A stretch of DNA of 64,000 nucleotides from assembly GCF_003254705.1 (NCBI RefSeq), contig NZ_QFYR01000001.1, positions 248,001 to 312,000 of the forward strand, in the 5' to 3' direction. The stretch's first letter is position 1, and every line of letters starts with the position of its first letter. A program made the position numbers and the translations under genes. The notes below the pieces were generated by a model, which was given only the letters and a program-made list of their open reading frames with translations, ran no database searches and was not told the DNA's origin. Source of the DNA: Phenylobacterium deserti (GTDB taxonomy: Bacteria > Pseudomonadota > Alphaproteobacteria > Caulobacterales > Caulobacteraceae). This document shows, piece after piece, positions 46,237 through 57,767 of the stretch.

Positions 46237-47240
46237 GCCACGGCCAGCCGCCGCGCCTCCTGGAACGAGATCAGCCGGCCGCGGGCCTCGTCCCAAAGGG
46301 AAAGACGGATCGCCTTGAAGCTGTCGGCCAGCGTGACGCGGCTCACGTCCTTCAGCTCCGGGTGGTCCTTGAGCACTTGGGAGAGCCGGTAGAACGGGAT
46401 CTTGCTGACCGCGTGGTGGATGTGGTGCGCGCCGATGTTGGCGGTCATCCAGCGGAGCACGGGCGGCAGGTCGAGGTGCGAGCTGCCCTTCAACGCCGCC
46501 TCATGCGCCGTCCAATCTTCCTTGCGCGCCCAATAGGCGCCTTCGAATTGGTGCTGGACGTAGAAGAGCCACACGCCGATCGAGGCGGCGACCACTACGA
46601 TCGGCAGGTGCACCAGCAGCAGGGCGGGCACGCCACCCAGCAGGAGTTCGACAACGATCAGCAGCGCCAGCCCCAGATTGTTGCCGAGCACGCTCATCCA
46701 CGCCTTGCCTTCGCGCATCAGGCCGATGGGCAGGCGATGCTGCAGGACGAACATGTAGGCCGGTCCCAAGCCGAACATCACCAGGGGGTTGCGGTAGATG
46801 CGGTAGCCGAACCGCTTCAGCGGCGGCAGGGCGCGGTATTCGTCAAGCGTCAGGGTCTCCACGCCGCCAAGCCAGCGCCGATCCAGATTGCCGGACGTCG
46901 CGTGGTGGATGGCATGCGTCCGCCGCCAGTAGTCGTAGGGCGTCACCGTCAGCACGCTGATCACCCGGCCCACCCACTCGTTGGCGAGGCGCGAACGGAA
47001 AAAAGCGCTGTGGCCGCAGTCGTGCTGGATCATGAACAGCCGCACGAGGAAGAAGCCAGCCGGAACGGTGAGCACGACGCCCCACCACCAGCCGCGATCG
47101 ACCGCGAACAGCGCCAGGCCCCACAACGCCAGCAGCGGCAGGGCGGTGACCAGGATTTCGGTGATGCTGCGTCGGTGGCTGGGACGCTGGTATCGGAGCA
47201 GGATCTCGCGAAGCCGGCGCGGATCGGTGACGAGGTTCAT
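46233..47240 (-). CDS. Fatty acid desaturase
   Basis: A 335-residue membrane di-iron desaturase with all three His boxes: HDCGH (73-77), HAIHH (109-113) and HHIHH (272-276), and four or so membrane helices. It is of the DesA/delta-type acyl-lipid desaturase group; regiospecificity cannot be read. Bacteria use such enzymes to adjust membrane fluidity. Convergent with the MFS gene. Confidence 0.9.
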   Translation of the reverse strand: MNLVTDPRRLREILLRYQRPSHRRSITEILVTALPLLALWGLALFAVDRGWWWGVVLTVPAGFFLVRLFMIQHDCGHSAFFRSRLANEWVGRVISVLTVTPYDYWRRTHAIHHATSGNLDRRWLGGVETLTLDEYRALPPLKRFGYRIYRNPLVMFGLGPAYMFVLQHRLPIGLMREGKAWMSVLGNNLGLALLIVVELLLGGVPALLLVHLPIVVVAASIGVWLFYVQHQFEGAYWARKEDWTAHEAALKGSSHLDLPPVLRWMTANIGAHHIHHAVSKIPFYRLSQVLKDHPELKDVSRVTLADSFKAIRLSLWDEARGRLISFQEARRLAVA

Positions 47241-47356
47241 ACGGGGTCTCTGACGGGAAGCAGCCGCGGCGTACAGAGCTAATGCGTCAGATGTTCGTTC
47301 GGACGCGCAGTTTCAGCGACGACGACTATCCGAGACGTCTTTTTCTTGTGGAGAGC

Positions 47357-48154
47357 TCAGTCGTACGGCCGGTAGCCATAGCGCGGCGCCGGACGAGGAT
47401 ACTCACGGTAGGCTGGAGGATATTCGCGGTAGCCGCGGTACGGCTCCGGAGCAGGCTCCCAACGCGACTGCTCATAGTCGGCCTGTTCAGCCTCCACGCG
47501 CCGGCGCTCGGCGTCGGCCAGCGCCCGCTGACGATCCGCTTCCGCGAGCAGACGTGTCCGTTCCGCTTCCGCAGCCGCGCGCTGCGCCCGCACTGCCGCC
47601 AATTGCTCCGCCGCCAGCGCCTTGGCGCGCGCGTCGGCGTCCGACTGCGCCTTAGCCTGAGCTTGCGCCGACTGCCGCTCGCGCCACTGCGCGGCGACCT
47701 GAGCGCCGCATGTGCGCAGATCGGCTAGGCCCTGGTCGGATCCGCTGAGCGATAGGCTTACAGGCTCTTGCGACAACCAGCCGACCTGGAGGACCCCGCC
47801 CTTGCGCAGCGCGCTCAGCGTCTCATCGCTGAGCACCATCTCGCTGAGACCGGGCTCAGCCCCACGCACGACCAGGTTCGAGAAGGGTTTCTGATTGATG
47901 CGCAGGGACAGGAAGGCCCGCTCCGGCGCGTCCTCCTTGGCGAACACCAGCCGCACCTCACGACCGTCGGAGGTCAAGGCGGCCGGCGCCACGCCGCCGG
48001 ATCGTCCGGTCAACTCGAGTTCCGTGCGGCAGAGGTTGTCGACGGGCGTGATCACCCATGCCGGCGCGCTGAGCGATGAAGCCTGCGGGGCAGCCCAAGC
48101 CGAGCCCGCCATGAGAACAGCGAGGCTGGCCCCCGTCACAAGACCCTTGTTCAC
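47357..48154 (-). CDS. Exported coiled-coil protein, unknown
   Basis: A 265-residue protein with signal peptide (cut near Ala22), an N-terminal globular part (about 25-150, with two Cys: NLCRTELELTG and LRTCGAQV), an alanine/arginine/glutamate coiled coil (about 155-225) and a Tyr/Pro/Arg-rich tail (YREYPPAYREYPR). No named domain. It may be a cell-surface or periplasmic structural protein. Separated from neighbours by ordinary intergenic sequence. Confidence 0.72.
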   Translation of the reverse strand: MNKGLVTGASLAVLMAGSAWAAPQASSLSAPAWVITPVDNLCRTELELTGRSGGVAPAALTSDGREVRLVFAKEDAPERAFLSLRINQKPFSNLVVRGAEPGLSEMVLSDETLSALRKGGVLQVGWLSQEPVSLSLSGSDQGLADLRTCGAQVAAQWRERQSAQAQAKAQSDADARAKALAAEQLAAVRAQRAAAEAERTRLLAEADRQRALADAERRRVEAEQADYEQSRWEPAPEPYRGYREYPPAYREYPRPAPRYGYRPYD

Positions 48155-48284
48155 GACGATACCCTAAGACCCGACGTCCCTCACCCTGGAAGCTACGCGA
48201 CGCGTTGGCAGGCGCCTAGCGGCCACAGGGTCGCGGCGGCCCGAAAGATGGGAACCTCCGCGGGTGGGAGTGCTTCCCTCGGCC

Positions 48285-49127
48285 ATGGCAGATCCCCGCC
48301 ACGACTCGGTCACCGCGCCAGGCGCCCCGCCGCTTGCCTACACGCAGGCGGGTGCGGGTGCAGACGTCGTCCTGATCCACGGCTCCCTCATGACCCGTGC
48401 GGACCTGTTCATGGGGTTGGCCGACAGCCTCGTGCCGGAATTCCGCGTCACTGCATTCGATCGGCCTGGCCAGGGCGAAAGCGGGCGCGAGGGGCCGACC
48501 GGCACCCCCTGGCGACAGGCGGCGGCGTTGCATGCCGCCGCGCAGAGTCTTGGCCTGCAGCGGCCGGTGCTCGTCGGGCACTCCTTCGGCGGCGCTGTCG
48601 CACTGGCCTGGGCGATGCAGTTTCCTGAGGACCTGCGCGGCGTCGTGGCGCTCGCACCGATCGCGTTTCCTGAGGTCCGGCTGGAGCACCTGTTGTTCGC
48701 ACCGCGCAGCACGCCGATCGTTGGCCCACTAATGAACGAGACCCTGGCCGCCGGCATCGACAAGGCGCTGCTGCCGATACTCTGGAGCGCGATGTTCAAG
48801 CCGCAGGCCATACCAGAACGCTTTGCATCCACCTTCCCGTTCAACGAGGCCGGTTCACGGGCCCAGGTGGAGGCGGATGGCGAAGACGCTGCTTTCCTCA
48901 ACGCCGGCTTGATGCTCAGTACGATGAACTATCCCGCCTGTCGTACGCCCGTCCGGATCTTCGGGGGCGGGGCCGATCTGGTGGTGAACAACAACCTGCA
49001 CGGCAAGCTGCTTGCCAGGCTGTTACCAGACGGAAAGTACACCGACCTCGAAGGGCTGGGCCACATGGTGCACCACTTCGCGCAGGCGCCGATCGCCGAG
49101 GCGGTGCGGGATCTGGCGGGACGCTGA
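48285..49127 (+). CDS. Alpha/beta hydrolase
   Basis: A 280-residue alpha/beta hydrolase: oxyanion HGSLM, nucleophile Ser100 in VGHSFGG, an acid in a GGADLVV stretch and His in GLGHMVHH near the end. N-terminal VVLIHGS is typical. Substrate unknown. I chose ATG 48285; GTG 48264 is in frame and would add seven residues. Confidence 0.86.
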   Translation: MADPRHDSVTAPGAPPLAYTQAGAGADVVLIHGSLMTRADLFMGLADSLVPEFRVTAFDRPGQGESGREGPTGTPWRQAAALHAAAQSLGLQRPVLVGHSFGGAVALAWAMQFPEDLRGVVALAPIAFPEVRLEHLLFAPRSTPIVGPLMNETLAAGIDKALLPILWSAMFKPQAIPERFASTFPFNEAGSRAQVEADGEDAAFLNAGLMLSTMNYPACRTPVRIFGGGADLVVNNNLHGKLLARLLPDGKYTDLEGLGHMVHHFAQAPIAEAVRDLAGR

Positions 49128-49149
49128 AGCCCAGCTCGGCCATCCCGGC

Positions 49150-49356
49150 TCAGCGCATTCGGGCGACGCGCCCCGGTGGCGCTTCCTCGCCCTCCAGCCA
49201 AACATCCTCCCCGCTCCAGAGATGGTCCGCGCTGCAGGATGGGCAGGCCAGGGTGAATTCGGGCAGCTGAATGATCCGGAATGTCACCGCGTCAAGCGTG
49301 AGCTGGGTCGGAGCGGGCTTCAACGTGGTGGGGCAGCGGGTCAGGACGCGCGGCAC
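49150..49356 (-). CDS. Small zinc-ribbon-like protein
   Basis: A 68-residue protein with CPTTLKPAPT near the start and CPSC..HLW..DVWL further on. The CP.T..KP.PT..(ca. 20)..CP.C..H.W...D.WL pattern fits a common family of small alphaproteobacterial proteins of unknown function with a possible metal-binding knuckle. The start is GTG at 49356. The opposite-strand open frame in this region is noise. Confidence 0.65.
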   Translation of the reverse strand: MPRVLTRCPTTLKPAPTQLTLDAVTFRIIQLPEFTLACPSCSADHLWSGEDVWLEGEEAPPGRVARMR

Positions 49357-49520
49357 AGCCGGCGTCCAGTGAAAGGGACTGCAATCCTACGCATCATCGC
49401 CTCCAAAGTCGGGGCGGGGCGCACGCGCGTCTCAGCCGTCGCTGCCTGGTGATCTGCAACGGATGCGACACTATAGCGGACCCGCTGCCTGGAAGCGACA
49501 GCTAACCCCTGCCGCCGACG

Positions 49521-49545
49521 GAAACTGCGACCGCGCTGAGACGTT
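49521..49545 (+). promoter_or_regulatory. Weak EcfG-like promoter candidate
   Basis: GAAAC (one mismatch from GGAAC) at 49521-49525, 16 bases, CGTT at 49542-49545, 30 bases upstream of the lipoprotein ATG. Confidence 0.3.
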
Positions 49546-49575
49546 TGCCCACAGCTCAACCCTGGGAGCTTCTCC

Positions 49576-49860
49576 ATGAAACAAGCCGCCCTCGCCTTCA
49601 GCTGCGCGCTGGTCGCCGCCGGCCTCGCTGGCTGCGACAATACCCGTGAAGCTGAATCAAAGACCCCTGTGGCCGAGGCCGAGGTCCAGACCAGTCTGCC
49701 GGAAGCCGCCGTCAGCGATCAGGCGCTGCAGCAGTCGGCCGATCAGGCCGCCGCACAGGCCAGCGCTCCGGCCCCAGGCACGACGACCACCATGCCCGCC
49801 ACAGCCGCCGGGGCGACCACCAGCACCACGACGGGAGCCACGACCGCTCCGGCCCAGTGA
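49576..49860 (+). CDS. Small Ala/Thr/Gln-rich lipoprotein
   Basis: A 94-residue protein with a lipobox (LAGC, Cys20) and a low-complexity mature part of Ala, Gln, Thr and Ser (TTTTMPATAAG, TTSTTTGATT). Probably a surface or periplasmic lipoprotein of unknown role. A downstream gene starts 73 bases later and may be co-transcribed. Confidence 0.75.
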   Translation: MKQAALAFSCALVAAGLAGCDNTREAESKTPVAEAEVQTSLPEAAVSDQALQQSADQAAAQASAPAPGTTTTMPATAAGATTSTTTGATTAPAQ

Positions 49861-49933
49861 CGACTCGCGTTGGCGGTCAGCCGGCGTTCAGTCGAGGCGG
49901 GGCAACCTTCGACCAACTCGATCGGAGCTCCGC

Positions 49934-50518
49934 ATGAACGCCGCCGCAGCCGCTCTCGCAATCTGCATCGCCATTCCCGCAGCTGCTTCAGCCGCGTCGG
50001 CGGAATATCGGCAGGATGCCCGCCCCGCAGACTTGGCCCGACTGGCACGCCTCGATCAGGCCTGGCGCGAGGCCCTTAGCCACGCCTCGCCGCAACAGCT
50101 GCGCGGGCTGGGCGCCGTGGTCAGGCCTGATGCGGCGCTTGTGCGCCCTGAGCCCACACCGGGCGCCTACCGCTGCCGCACCTTAAAGCTCGGACTGAAG
50201 GGCGCCGCCCCGAGTTCAGGCCTGATCACCTATGGCTGGTTCCGCTGCCGGGTCGAACTGACACCAGGCGGCGACCTGATCCTCAGCAAAACGACCGGCT
50301 CGCAACGCCCGATGGGCCACCTTTATCCCGACACCCGTCGGCGACAGGTCTATTTGGGAGCCGTCGCCTGGGGTGACGAAGGCCCGGTGCGCTACGGCGA
50401 CAATGACGAGCGCGACCAGATCGGCGTCTTCGAACGCATCGGCGCGCAGCGGTACCGGCTGGTCTTGCCCTACCCTAAGCAGGAGTCGACCCTCGACATT
50501 TTGGAACTCGCCCGCTGA
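49934..50518 (+). CDS. DUF4893 exported protein
   Basis: A 194-residue exported protein (signal peptide cut near Ala23) with the DUF4893 pattern: RLARLDQAWREAL, PGAYRCRTLKLG, YGWFRCRVE, and a C-terminal ESTLDILEL. Two cysteines (YRCRTLK and FRCRVE) may pair. The family is known only as a domain of unknown function in Alphaproteobacteria. Confidence 0.85.
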   Translation: MNAAAAALAICIAIPAAASAASAEYRQDARPADLARLARLDQAWREALSHASPQQLRGLGAVVRPDAALVRPEPTPGAYRCRTLKLGLKGAAPSSGLITYGWFRCRVELTPGGDLILSKTTGSQRPMGHLYPDTRRRQVYLGAVAWGDEGPVRYGDNDERDQIGVFERIGAQRYRLVLPYPKQESTLDILELAR

Positions 50519-50548
50519 GCCGGGGCCGCCGTCCTCCTGGGCGGTGGC

Positions 50549-51373
50549 TTACCGGCCGGGGGACCGGACCCGAAGGGCCACAATCTCGCGCCGAGAGCGG
50601 CTGATGCCGTAGATCATTCCGGGCTCGCTCTCGTCCCAGTCGATCGCCTGCCCCTCGATGTCTGGAGCCTGGACCGTCGCCAGATGCTCGAGCACAGCGC
50701 CCCCGTCGGACGGCAATGCGAGGATGTAGAGCTCGCCATGGTCATGGCCGGTGACCCAGAGCCGCCCGTCCGGTCCGAACCCGCCCCCAGACGAGCTCAT
50801 CGGGGCGAAGCGGGCCAGCGCGGTTTCAGGGAAGCTCCACGCGCCCACACGCCGCCACTGATCATCAAACTTCACCAAGGCGGTGTGGCGATGATCCCGC
50901 GGCGGCTCGCCGCCCTTGCCATCGTAGTTGGCGAAGGCCGCGTACCAGGCGCCATCTCGCCGCTCGATCCAGGTCACCGAGCCCGTTCCGGGGCCAAGCG
51001 GCACGGTACGTCGGTGCTGAAGGGTTTTGGGATCGAATATCTCGACCGCGCTCCAGTGAGGAACGGCGGGAAAGTTGGAGCTGGCGCAGACCAGCTCCTT
51101 GGCGATCACCGTGCACGAGTTGATGTGCGGAAACCGCTGCGGGTCTCCTTTCCACTCGGCCAGCTTCGCGCCCGTTTTCTTGTCGTACTTGGCGATAGTC
51201 CAGTTCGCGACCGCGTAGATGTGGTCGCGATCCACCGCAACGCCTTGGCGTGCTTCGGGAGCTGGGTAGCGGCGGACCACCTCGGCCTTTCCCGCGTCGA
51301 TCGGCGGCTCAACCGCGCTTGCCGCGGCAGTGGCTGCGAGCAGGCCGGCCAGGATCAGGATGCAGAGGCGCAT
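50549..51373 (-). CDS. Exported beta-propeller-like protein, companion of TonB receptor
   Basis: A 274-residue exported protein (signal peptide to about residue 20) made of WD/YVTN-like strands: GVAVDRDHIYAVANWTIAKYDKKTG (in part), RFPHINSCTVI, GTGSVTWIERRDGAWYAAF and DGRLWVTGHDHGELYIL. Probably a six-bladed propeller that binds or hydrolyses a ligand. Its start codon lies 3 bases after the stop of the upstream TonB receptor gene, so the two form one operon; the substrate is not known. Confidence 0.75.
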   Translation of the reverse strand: MRLCILILAGLLAATAAASAVEPPIDAGKAEVVRRYPAPEARQGVAVDRDHIYAVANWTIAKYDKKTGAKLAEWKGDPQRFPHINSCTVIAKELVCASSNFPAVPHWSAVEIFDPKTLQHRRTVPLGPGTGSVTWIERRDGAWYAAFANYDGKGGEPPRDHRHTALVKFDDQWRRVGAWSFPETALARFAPMSSSGGGFGPDGRLWVTGHDHGELYILALPSDGGAVLEHLATVQAPDIEGQAIDWDESEPGMIYGISRSRREIVALRVRSPGR

Positions 51374-51376
51374 GGC

Positions 51377-53980
51377 TCAGAAGCTCGCCTGCAGGCCGAC
51401 CCAGTAGGTGCGCCCGTACTCAGCCGACTCTTGCAGATTGCGGCGGAACGGACCGGTGTTTTCCTGCCGGCCGGAGTTCGACAGGTTCTCGCCCTCTGCA
51501 AACACGGTGAAGTGGTCATTGATCCGCCAGCTGACGTTGGCGTCGAAGCTGTGCCGCCCCTTCCAGTACTGATCGGCGTTCGGCACCGCGTTCACCGTCT
51601 CCAGGAACCCGCCGATGTAGTTGTGCGAGATCCGCGCCTCCAGCGGACCACGCTGGTAGTAGATCGACTCGTTGGTCACGATGTCCGGCTGCTGGAAGAA
51701 GCCGGTTTCCCGTGCCCCGGTGTCGGTAACGAACATGAACTCCGAATCCAGCAGCGTGACATTCAGGTTGAAACCGAAGCCGTCCAGCGGCTGCGGCAGC
51801 ATGGTCAGCGCTTGCTGCCAGGCGATCTCCAAGCCGTTGATCGTCGCCGGCTGGGCATTGCGCGGCGCGCTCACCGAAACCGGCTCCGGGCCTCGGCCGA
51901 TTCCGAGGTCGATCTGCTCCACGGAGTTCAGCGTGAAGATCTCGTTCTCGATGTTCTTGCGGAACACGCCCAAGGCCAGCAATCCGTCGCGCGGGTAGAA
52001 CTCCACCGAGAGATCGAAGCCTTCGCTCTCCCGCGGCTTCAGGTTCGGGTTGCCCCGGCTGAGGACCGCCTGGCTGCCGCTGAACGTGATCGCCTCGCGA
52101 GCCGTGATGTCGGCGAAGTTCGGACGGCCGATGGTGTTGGTCCAAGCTGCGCGCACGATCAGGTCGTCACGCAGCGCGTACTTCAGGTGCAGGCCCGGCA
52201 ACCAGTTGTCGTAGGAGCCGGAGGCGCTGACGGGCGAGAAGCCGCCGTTCAGTGCCCGTGTCGAGCTGGTGTCCACCTCTGTCCGCTCGTAGCGCAAGCC
52301 GCCGATCACGGTCAGAGGGCCTCGCTCGAAGATGAACTGGGCATAGGCCGCCGCCACGTCCTCGCTCACCTTGAAGTCCGAAGCCACGTTGTTGAGGCTC
52401 TCAACAAAGCTGGAGCGGTTGGCGTTGAAGAAGTCGATCGCGGCGCGATCACCGATGCGCGGATTCAGGCGGTACACGCCCTGGATCAGCTCTTCGGGCC
52501 CTTCCTCGGCCACCTGCGCCAGTGTGTAGATGAAGCCCGACCGAGCGGTGTAGGTCGCCTGGTCGGCGTCGACGCTCTTGAGCGTGCTCCGGCCCGCGGC
52601 GCCGAACTTCAGGGTCAGGCTGTCGTCCAACCAGCCGGTGTCGAATGCCACGTCGGCGTGGGCCTGGGTCACCTCTTCATCCGCCACGCTCAGCGCGATG
52701 CGGTGGTTGTTGAACAGGTGGTTCGCCGGGTTGCGCACCGCCGCCTCATTCAACGGGATGAAGCGGAAGAAGAACTGGCTGGTGTCGTAGTTAAAGCCGT
52801 AGTTCGCACCCTGTGCATCGTTGGTGCGGAACTCGTCGCTGGTGTTGTCTTCCTCCAGCTTGGACTTGGAGTAGGCGACGCCGCCCGTCACCACCGTCCG
52901 CGGGTTGGCATGCCACTCCAAATCGCTGCGCACGATGCCCAGCGAGCGGGTCGTGATCGGCCGGTTGATGTGGATGATGTTGCGGCCGCGCAAGAACGTG
53001 CCGGAGGTCTGCGTCTGGTTGGAAACGTTGCCCAGCGGCTCGAGACGGTTCTCGATCCGCTGCTCGTCGTCTTCCATGGTGGCGTAGATGGCCGAAGCGT
53101 CGATGCGGAAGTCCTCATTCGGACGCCACTCAATCTTCCCGTTCACGCCCTTCCGCTGCTTGGTGTTGTTGTACCAGAACAGCCGCTGCTGGAACGGCAC
53201 CTGGATGGCGTTGCCGCGCGGATCGCCGGAATCCACCGGAGCGCCTGCAGCCGTGTATTCGCGGATCGAAGGATTGGCCGACTCCACCTGCGGGATGTCG
53301 TAGTCGCGCTGTTCGAGGCTGCCGCCGATCACGATGCCGAATTGCTCGTCCGGACCGAACCGCGTGCCAGCGGCGAAGCTCAGCCGGTAGGCAGGGTCGT
53401 CATTGCGCACGTCCCCGTGCTGCTCGAACTTTCCGTAAGACCCCATGGCGGACAGGAACGGCCCGCGCGCGTCGAAGGCAGAGCGTGTGACCACGTTGAT
53501 GACGCCGCCGATGGCGTTGGCGTCCATGTCCGGCGTGACCGTCTTCACCACCTCGATACGCCCCGCCATCACGGACGGCACGATATCGAGCGGCACTGTC
53601 CGGCCGGCGGAGTCGACGCTGGCGACGGTCGCTCCGTCGATGGTGGTGCGATTATAGGTCGAGGTCAGGCCACGAAGGGTCGGGAAGCGGGGCTCGCCTT
53701 GGTCTTCCATGACGGAAACGCCGGGGATACGGCGCAGCGCTGCGGCCGTGTTGTGGTCCGGCAGCTTGCCGATGTCGTCCGCCGACACCGAGTCCGTCAC
53801 CGTGAAAGCGTCGCGCTTCACCTCGATGGCTTTGCGTTGCGCTTCGCGCTGGCCAGTGACGACCAGTTCGTCGACCGTCGGGTTCGCCTGATCGAGCTCT
53901 TCGGCGAAAGACGGGCTGGCGAGAGCGGTGGACGCAAGCAGAAGCGCGGCCAGGCGGCCGCCGTTTGTAAGCTGGAACAT
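51377..53980 (-). CDS. Large TonB-dependent receptor (Caulobacter type)
   Basis: An 867-residue outer-membrane receptor: signal peptide (cut near Ala26), TonB box region (VDELVVTGQRE), plug (about 55-170, with DDIGKLPDHNTAAALRRIPGVSV in part and RGLTSTYNRTTIDG) and a barrel that ends in GLQASF. The TIGR01782-like plug is typical of the carbohydrate or complex-organic receptors abundant in Caulobacterales. It is followed in the same operon by a secreted propeller-like protein, which suggests joint uptake and processing. The 1106-codon open frame on the other strand is a shadow of this gene. Confidence 0.9.
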   Translation of the reverse strand: MFQLTNGGRLAALLLASTALASPSFAEELDQANPTVDELVVTGQREAQRKAIEVKRDAFTVTDSVSADDIGKLPDHNTAAALRRIPGVSVMEDQGEPRFPTLRGLTSTYNRTTIDGATVASVDSAGRTVPLDIVPSVMAGRIEVVKTVTPDMDANAIGGVINVVTRSAFDARGPFLSAMGSYGKFEQHGDVRNDDPAYRLSFAAGTRFGPDEQFGIVIGGSLEQRDYDIPQVESANPSIREYTAAGAPVDSGDPRGNAIQVPFQQRLFWYNNTKQRKGVNGKIEWRPNEDFRIDASAIYATMEDDEQRIENRLEPLGNVSNQTQTSGTFLRGRNIIHINRPITTRSLGIVRSDLEWHANPRTVVTGGVAYSKSKLEEDNTSDEFRTNDAQGANYGFNYDTSQFFFRFIPLNEAAVRNPANHLFNNHRIALSVADEEVTQAHADVAFDTGWLDDSLTLKFGAAGRSTLKSVDADQATYTARSGFIYTLAQVAEEGPEELIQGVYRLNPRIGDRAAIDFFNANRSSFVESLNNVASDFKVSEDVAAAYAQFIFERGPLTVIGGLRYERTEVDTSSTRALNGGFSPVSASGSYDNWLPGLHLKYALRDDLIVRAAWTNTIGRPNFADITAREAITFSGSQAVLSRGNPNLKPRESEGFDLSVEFYPRDGLLALGVFRKNIENEIFTLNSVEQIDLGIGRGPEPVSVSAPRNAQPATINGLEIAWQQALTMLPQPLDGFGFNLNVTLLDSEFMFVTDTGARETGFFQQPDIVTNESIYYQRGPLEARISHNYIGGFLETVNAVPNADQYWKGRHSFDANVSWRINDHFTVFAEGENLSNSGRQENTGPFRRNLQESAEYGRTYWVGLQASF

Positions 53981-54118
53981 GTACCGCTCCCCCGTTGGAT
54001 GTGAGGGCGCGGGCTAGAGGCAGGATGCGAAGGCGGCGCGACCCGCCGATGACGGTCCTGTGAAAAGTGCCTTTTGAGATCGGCCTCCCTATATGCCGCC
54101 CAGCCACAGGAGCAGCAG

Positions 54119-54781
54119 ATGACCCAGACCATGACGATCGACATCGTTTCCGATGTCTCCTGCCCCTGGTGCGTGATCGGTGTGGGCGGGTTGGAGGAAG
54201 CCTTGCGGCGGGTCGGCGACGACGTGCAGGCTGAGATCCGCTTCCAGCCCTTCGAGCTCAACCCCGACATGCCGGCGGGCGGCGAGAACATCGTCGAGCA
54301 TATTGGCCGCAAGTACGGCTCGACGCCTGAGCAATCCGCGAAGAACCGTGAGATGATCCGCGCCCGCGCTGCCGAGGTAGGCTTCGTCATGGCGATGAGC
54401 GACCAGAGCCGGATCTACAACACCTTCGACGCCCACCGCTTGCTGCACTGGGCCGGGTTGAAGGGTGAACAGCGGGCGCTGAAGCACGCTCTGTTCACCG
54501 CCTACTTCACCGACGGCAAGGATCCCGGCGCCTCGGACGCGCTTGTTGAAGCCGCCGCTGTGGCGCGGCTCGATCCGACCGAAGCTCGCCAGGTGCTGGA
54601 CACCGGACGATATGCCGATGAGGTTCGGCAGGCGGAACGGTTCTGGCGGGAAGCCGGCATCAGCGCCGTCCCAGCCTTCATCATCAACGACAAGTACCTG
54701 ATCTCGGGCGGGCAGCCGGCCGACGCGTTCGAACGGGCCCTGCGCACGATTGCGCAGGAGGGCGGGGCTCAGTCCTCGTAG
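54119..54781 (+). CDS. DsbA-family thioredoxin-fold protein, FrnE-like
   Basis: A 220-residue DsbA/FrnE oxidoreductase: active site CPWC (Cys15-Cys18) at the N-terminus, VGFVMAMSDQSRIYNTFDAHRLLHWA (in part), and the cis-Pro loop ISAVPAFIIND. A CAGGAGCAGC ribosome site decides the start at 54119 rather than the upstream frame start. Cytoplasmic: no signal peptide. FrnE is linked to oxidative stress defence in other bacteria. Confidence 0.9.
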   Translation: MTQTMTIDIVSDVSCPWCVIGVGGLEEALRRVGDDVQAEIRFQPFELNPDMPAGGENIVEHIGRKYGSTPEQSAKNREMIRARAAEVGFVMAMSDQSRIYNTFDAHRLLHWAGLKGEQRALKHALFTAYFTDGKDPGASDALVEAAAVARLDPTEARQVLDTGRYADEVRQAERFWREAGISAVPAFIINDKYLISGGQPADAFERALRTIAQEGGAQSS

Positions 54782-55059
54782 ACGATCAGCGCAGAGCCGT
54801 CGCGGAGGGCCCGCTGCATGACGCCGCGCAGGTCCTCGGGCACAGCGCCGGCGTCGACGATCTCGCCGGCGCGGAGGATCTGCGCTTCGTCCCAGCCGCG
54901 GTCATCGAGGGCGGCGGCGCCGGCGGCCCGGGCCGACTCCTCCGTCTCGCCACGGGCGAACAGCAGGATGTCGTAGCGCTTGCCGTCCGGTTCGCTGTTG
55001 CGCGGTCCGGCCTTAGCGCGAACCGTCAGCACGAAAACCCCGACCGGCTCCTGGTCCAT
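54769..55059 (-). CDS. Small conserved protein, unknown
   Basis: A 96-residue protein with an alternating beta/alpha layout: GVFVLTVRAKAGPRNSEPDGKRYDILLFARGE (in part), EESARAAGAAALDDRGW and ALIVYED. No catalytic motif or membrane segment. It overlaps the convergent dsbA-like gene by 13 bases. The start at 55059 fits the strand order; the longer frame is spurious. Confidence 0.7.
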   Translation of the reverse strand: MDQEPVGVFVLTVRAKAGPRNSEPDGKRYDILLFARGETEESARAAGAAALDDRGWDEAQILRAGEIVDAGAVPEDLRGVMQRALRDGSALIVYED

Positions 55060-55077
55060 CGACGCTCCTGATCCCTC

Positions 55078-55097
55078 GGAGCAGCCTCGGCTGCTCC
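55078..55097 (-). terminator. Hairpin downstream of metH C-part
   Basis: GGAGCAGC (55078-55085) and GCTGCTCC (55090-55097) form an 8-bp stem with a 4-base loop, 19 bases after the metH stop. No U-tract follows on the minus strand, so it is a weak terminator candidate. Confidence 0.4.
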
Positions 55098-55115
55098 GCT
55101 GCAGGTCACAAGCGC

Positions 55116-57766
<2,651 letters not shown>

Positions 57767-57767
<1 letters not shown>

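Noticed and set aside
50684..54004. 1106-codon open frame on the plus strand
   Set aside because: It lies entirely antisense to the secreted propeller and the large TonB receptor, whose plug and barrel motifs are clear. Its sequence is compositionally odd and matches no family.
55078..55097. Strong intrinsic terminator for the met operon
   Set aside because: The 8-bp stem is real but no U-tract follows on the minus strand, so it is listed only as a weak candidate.
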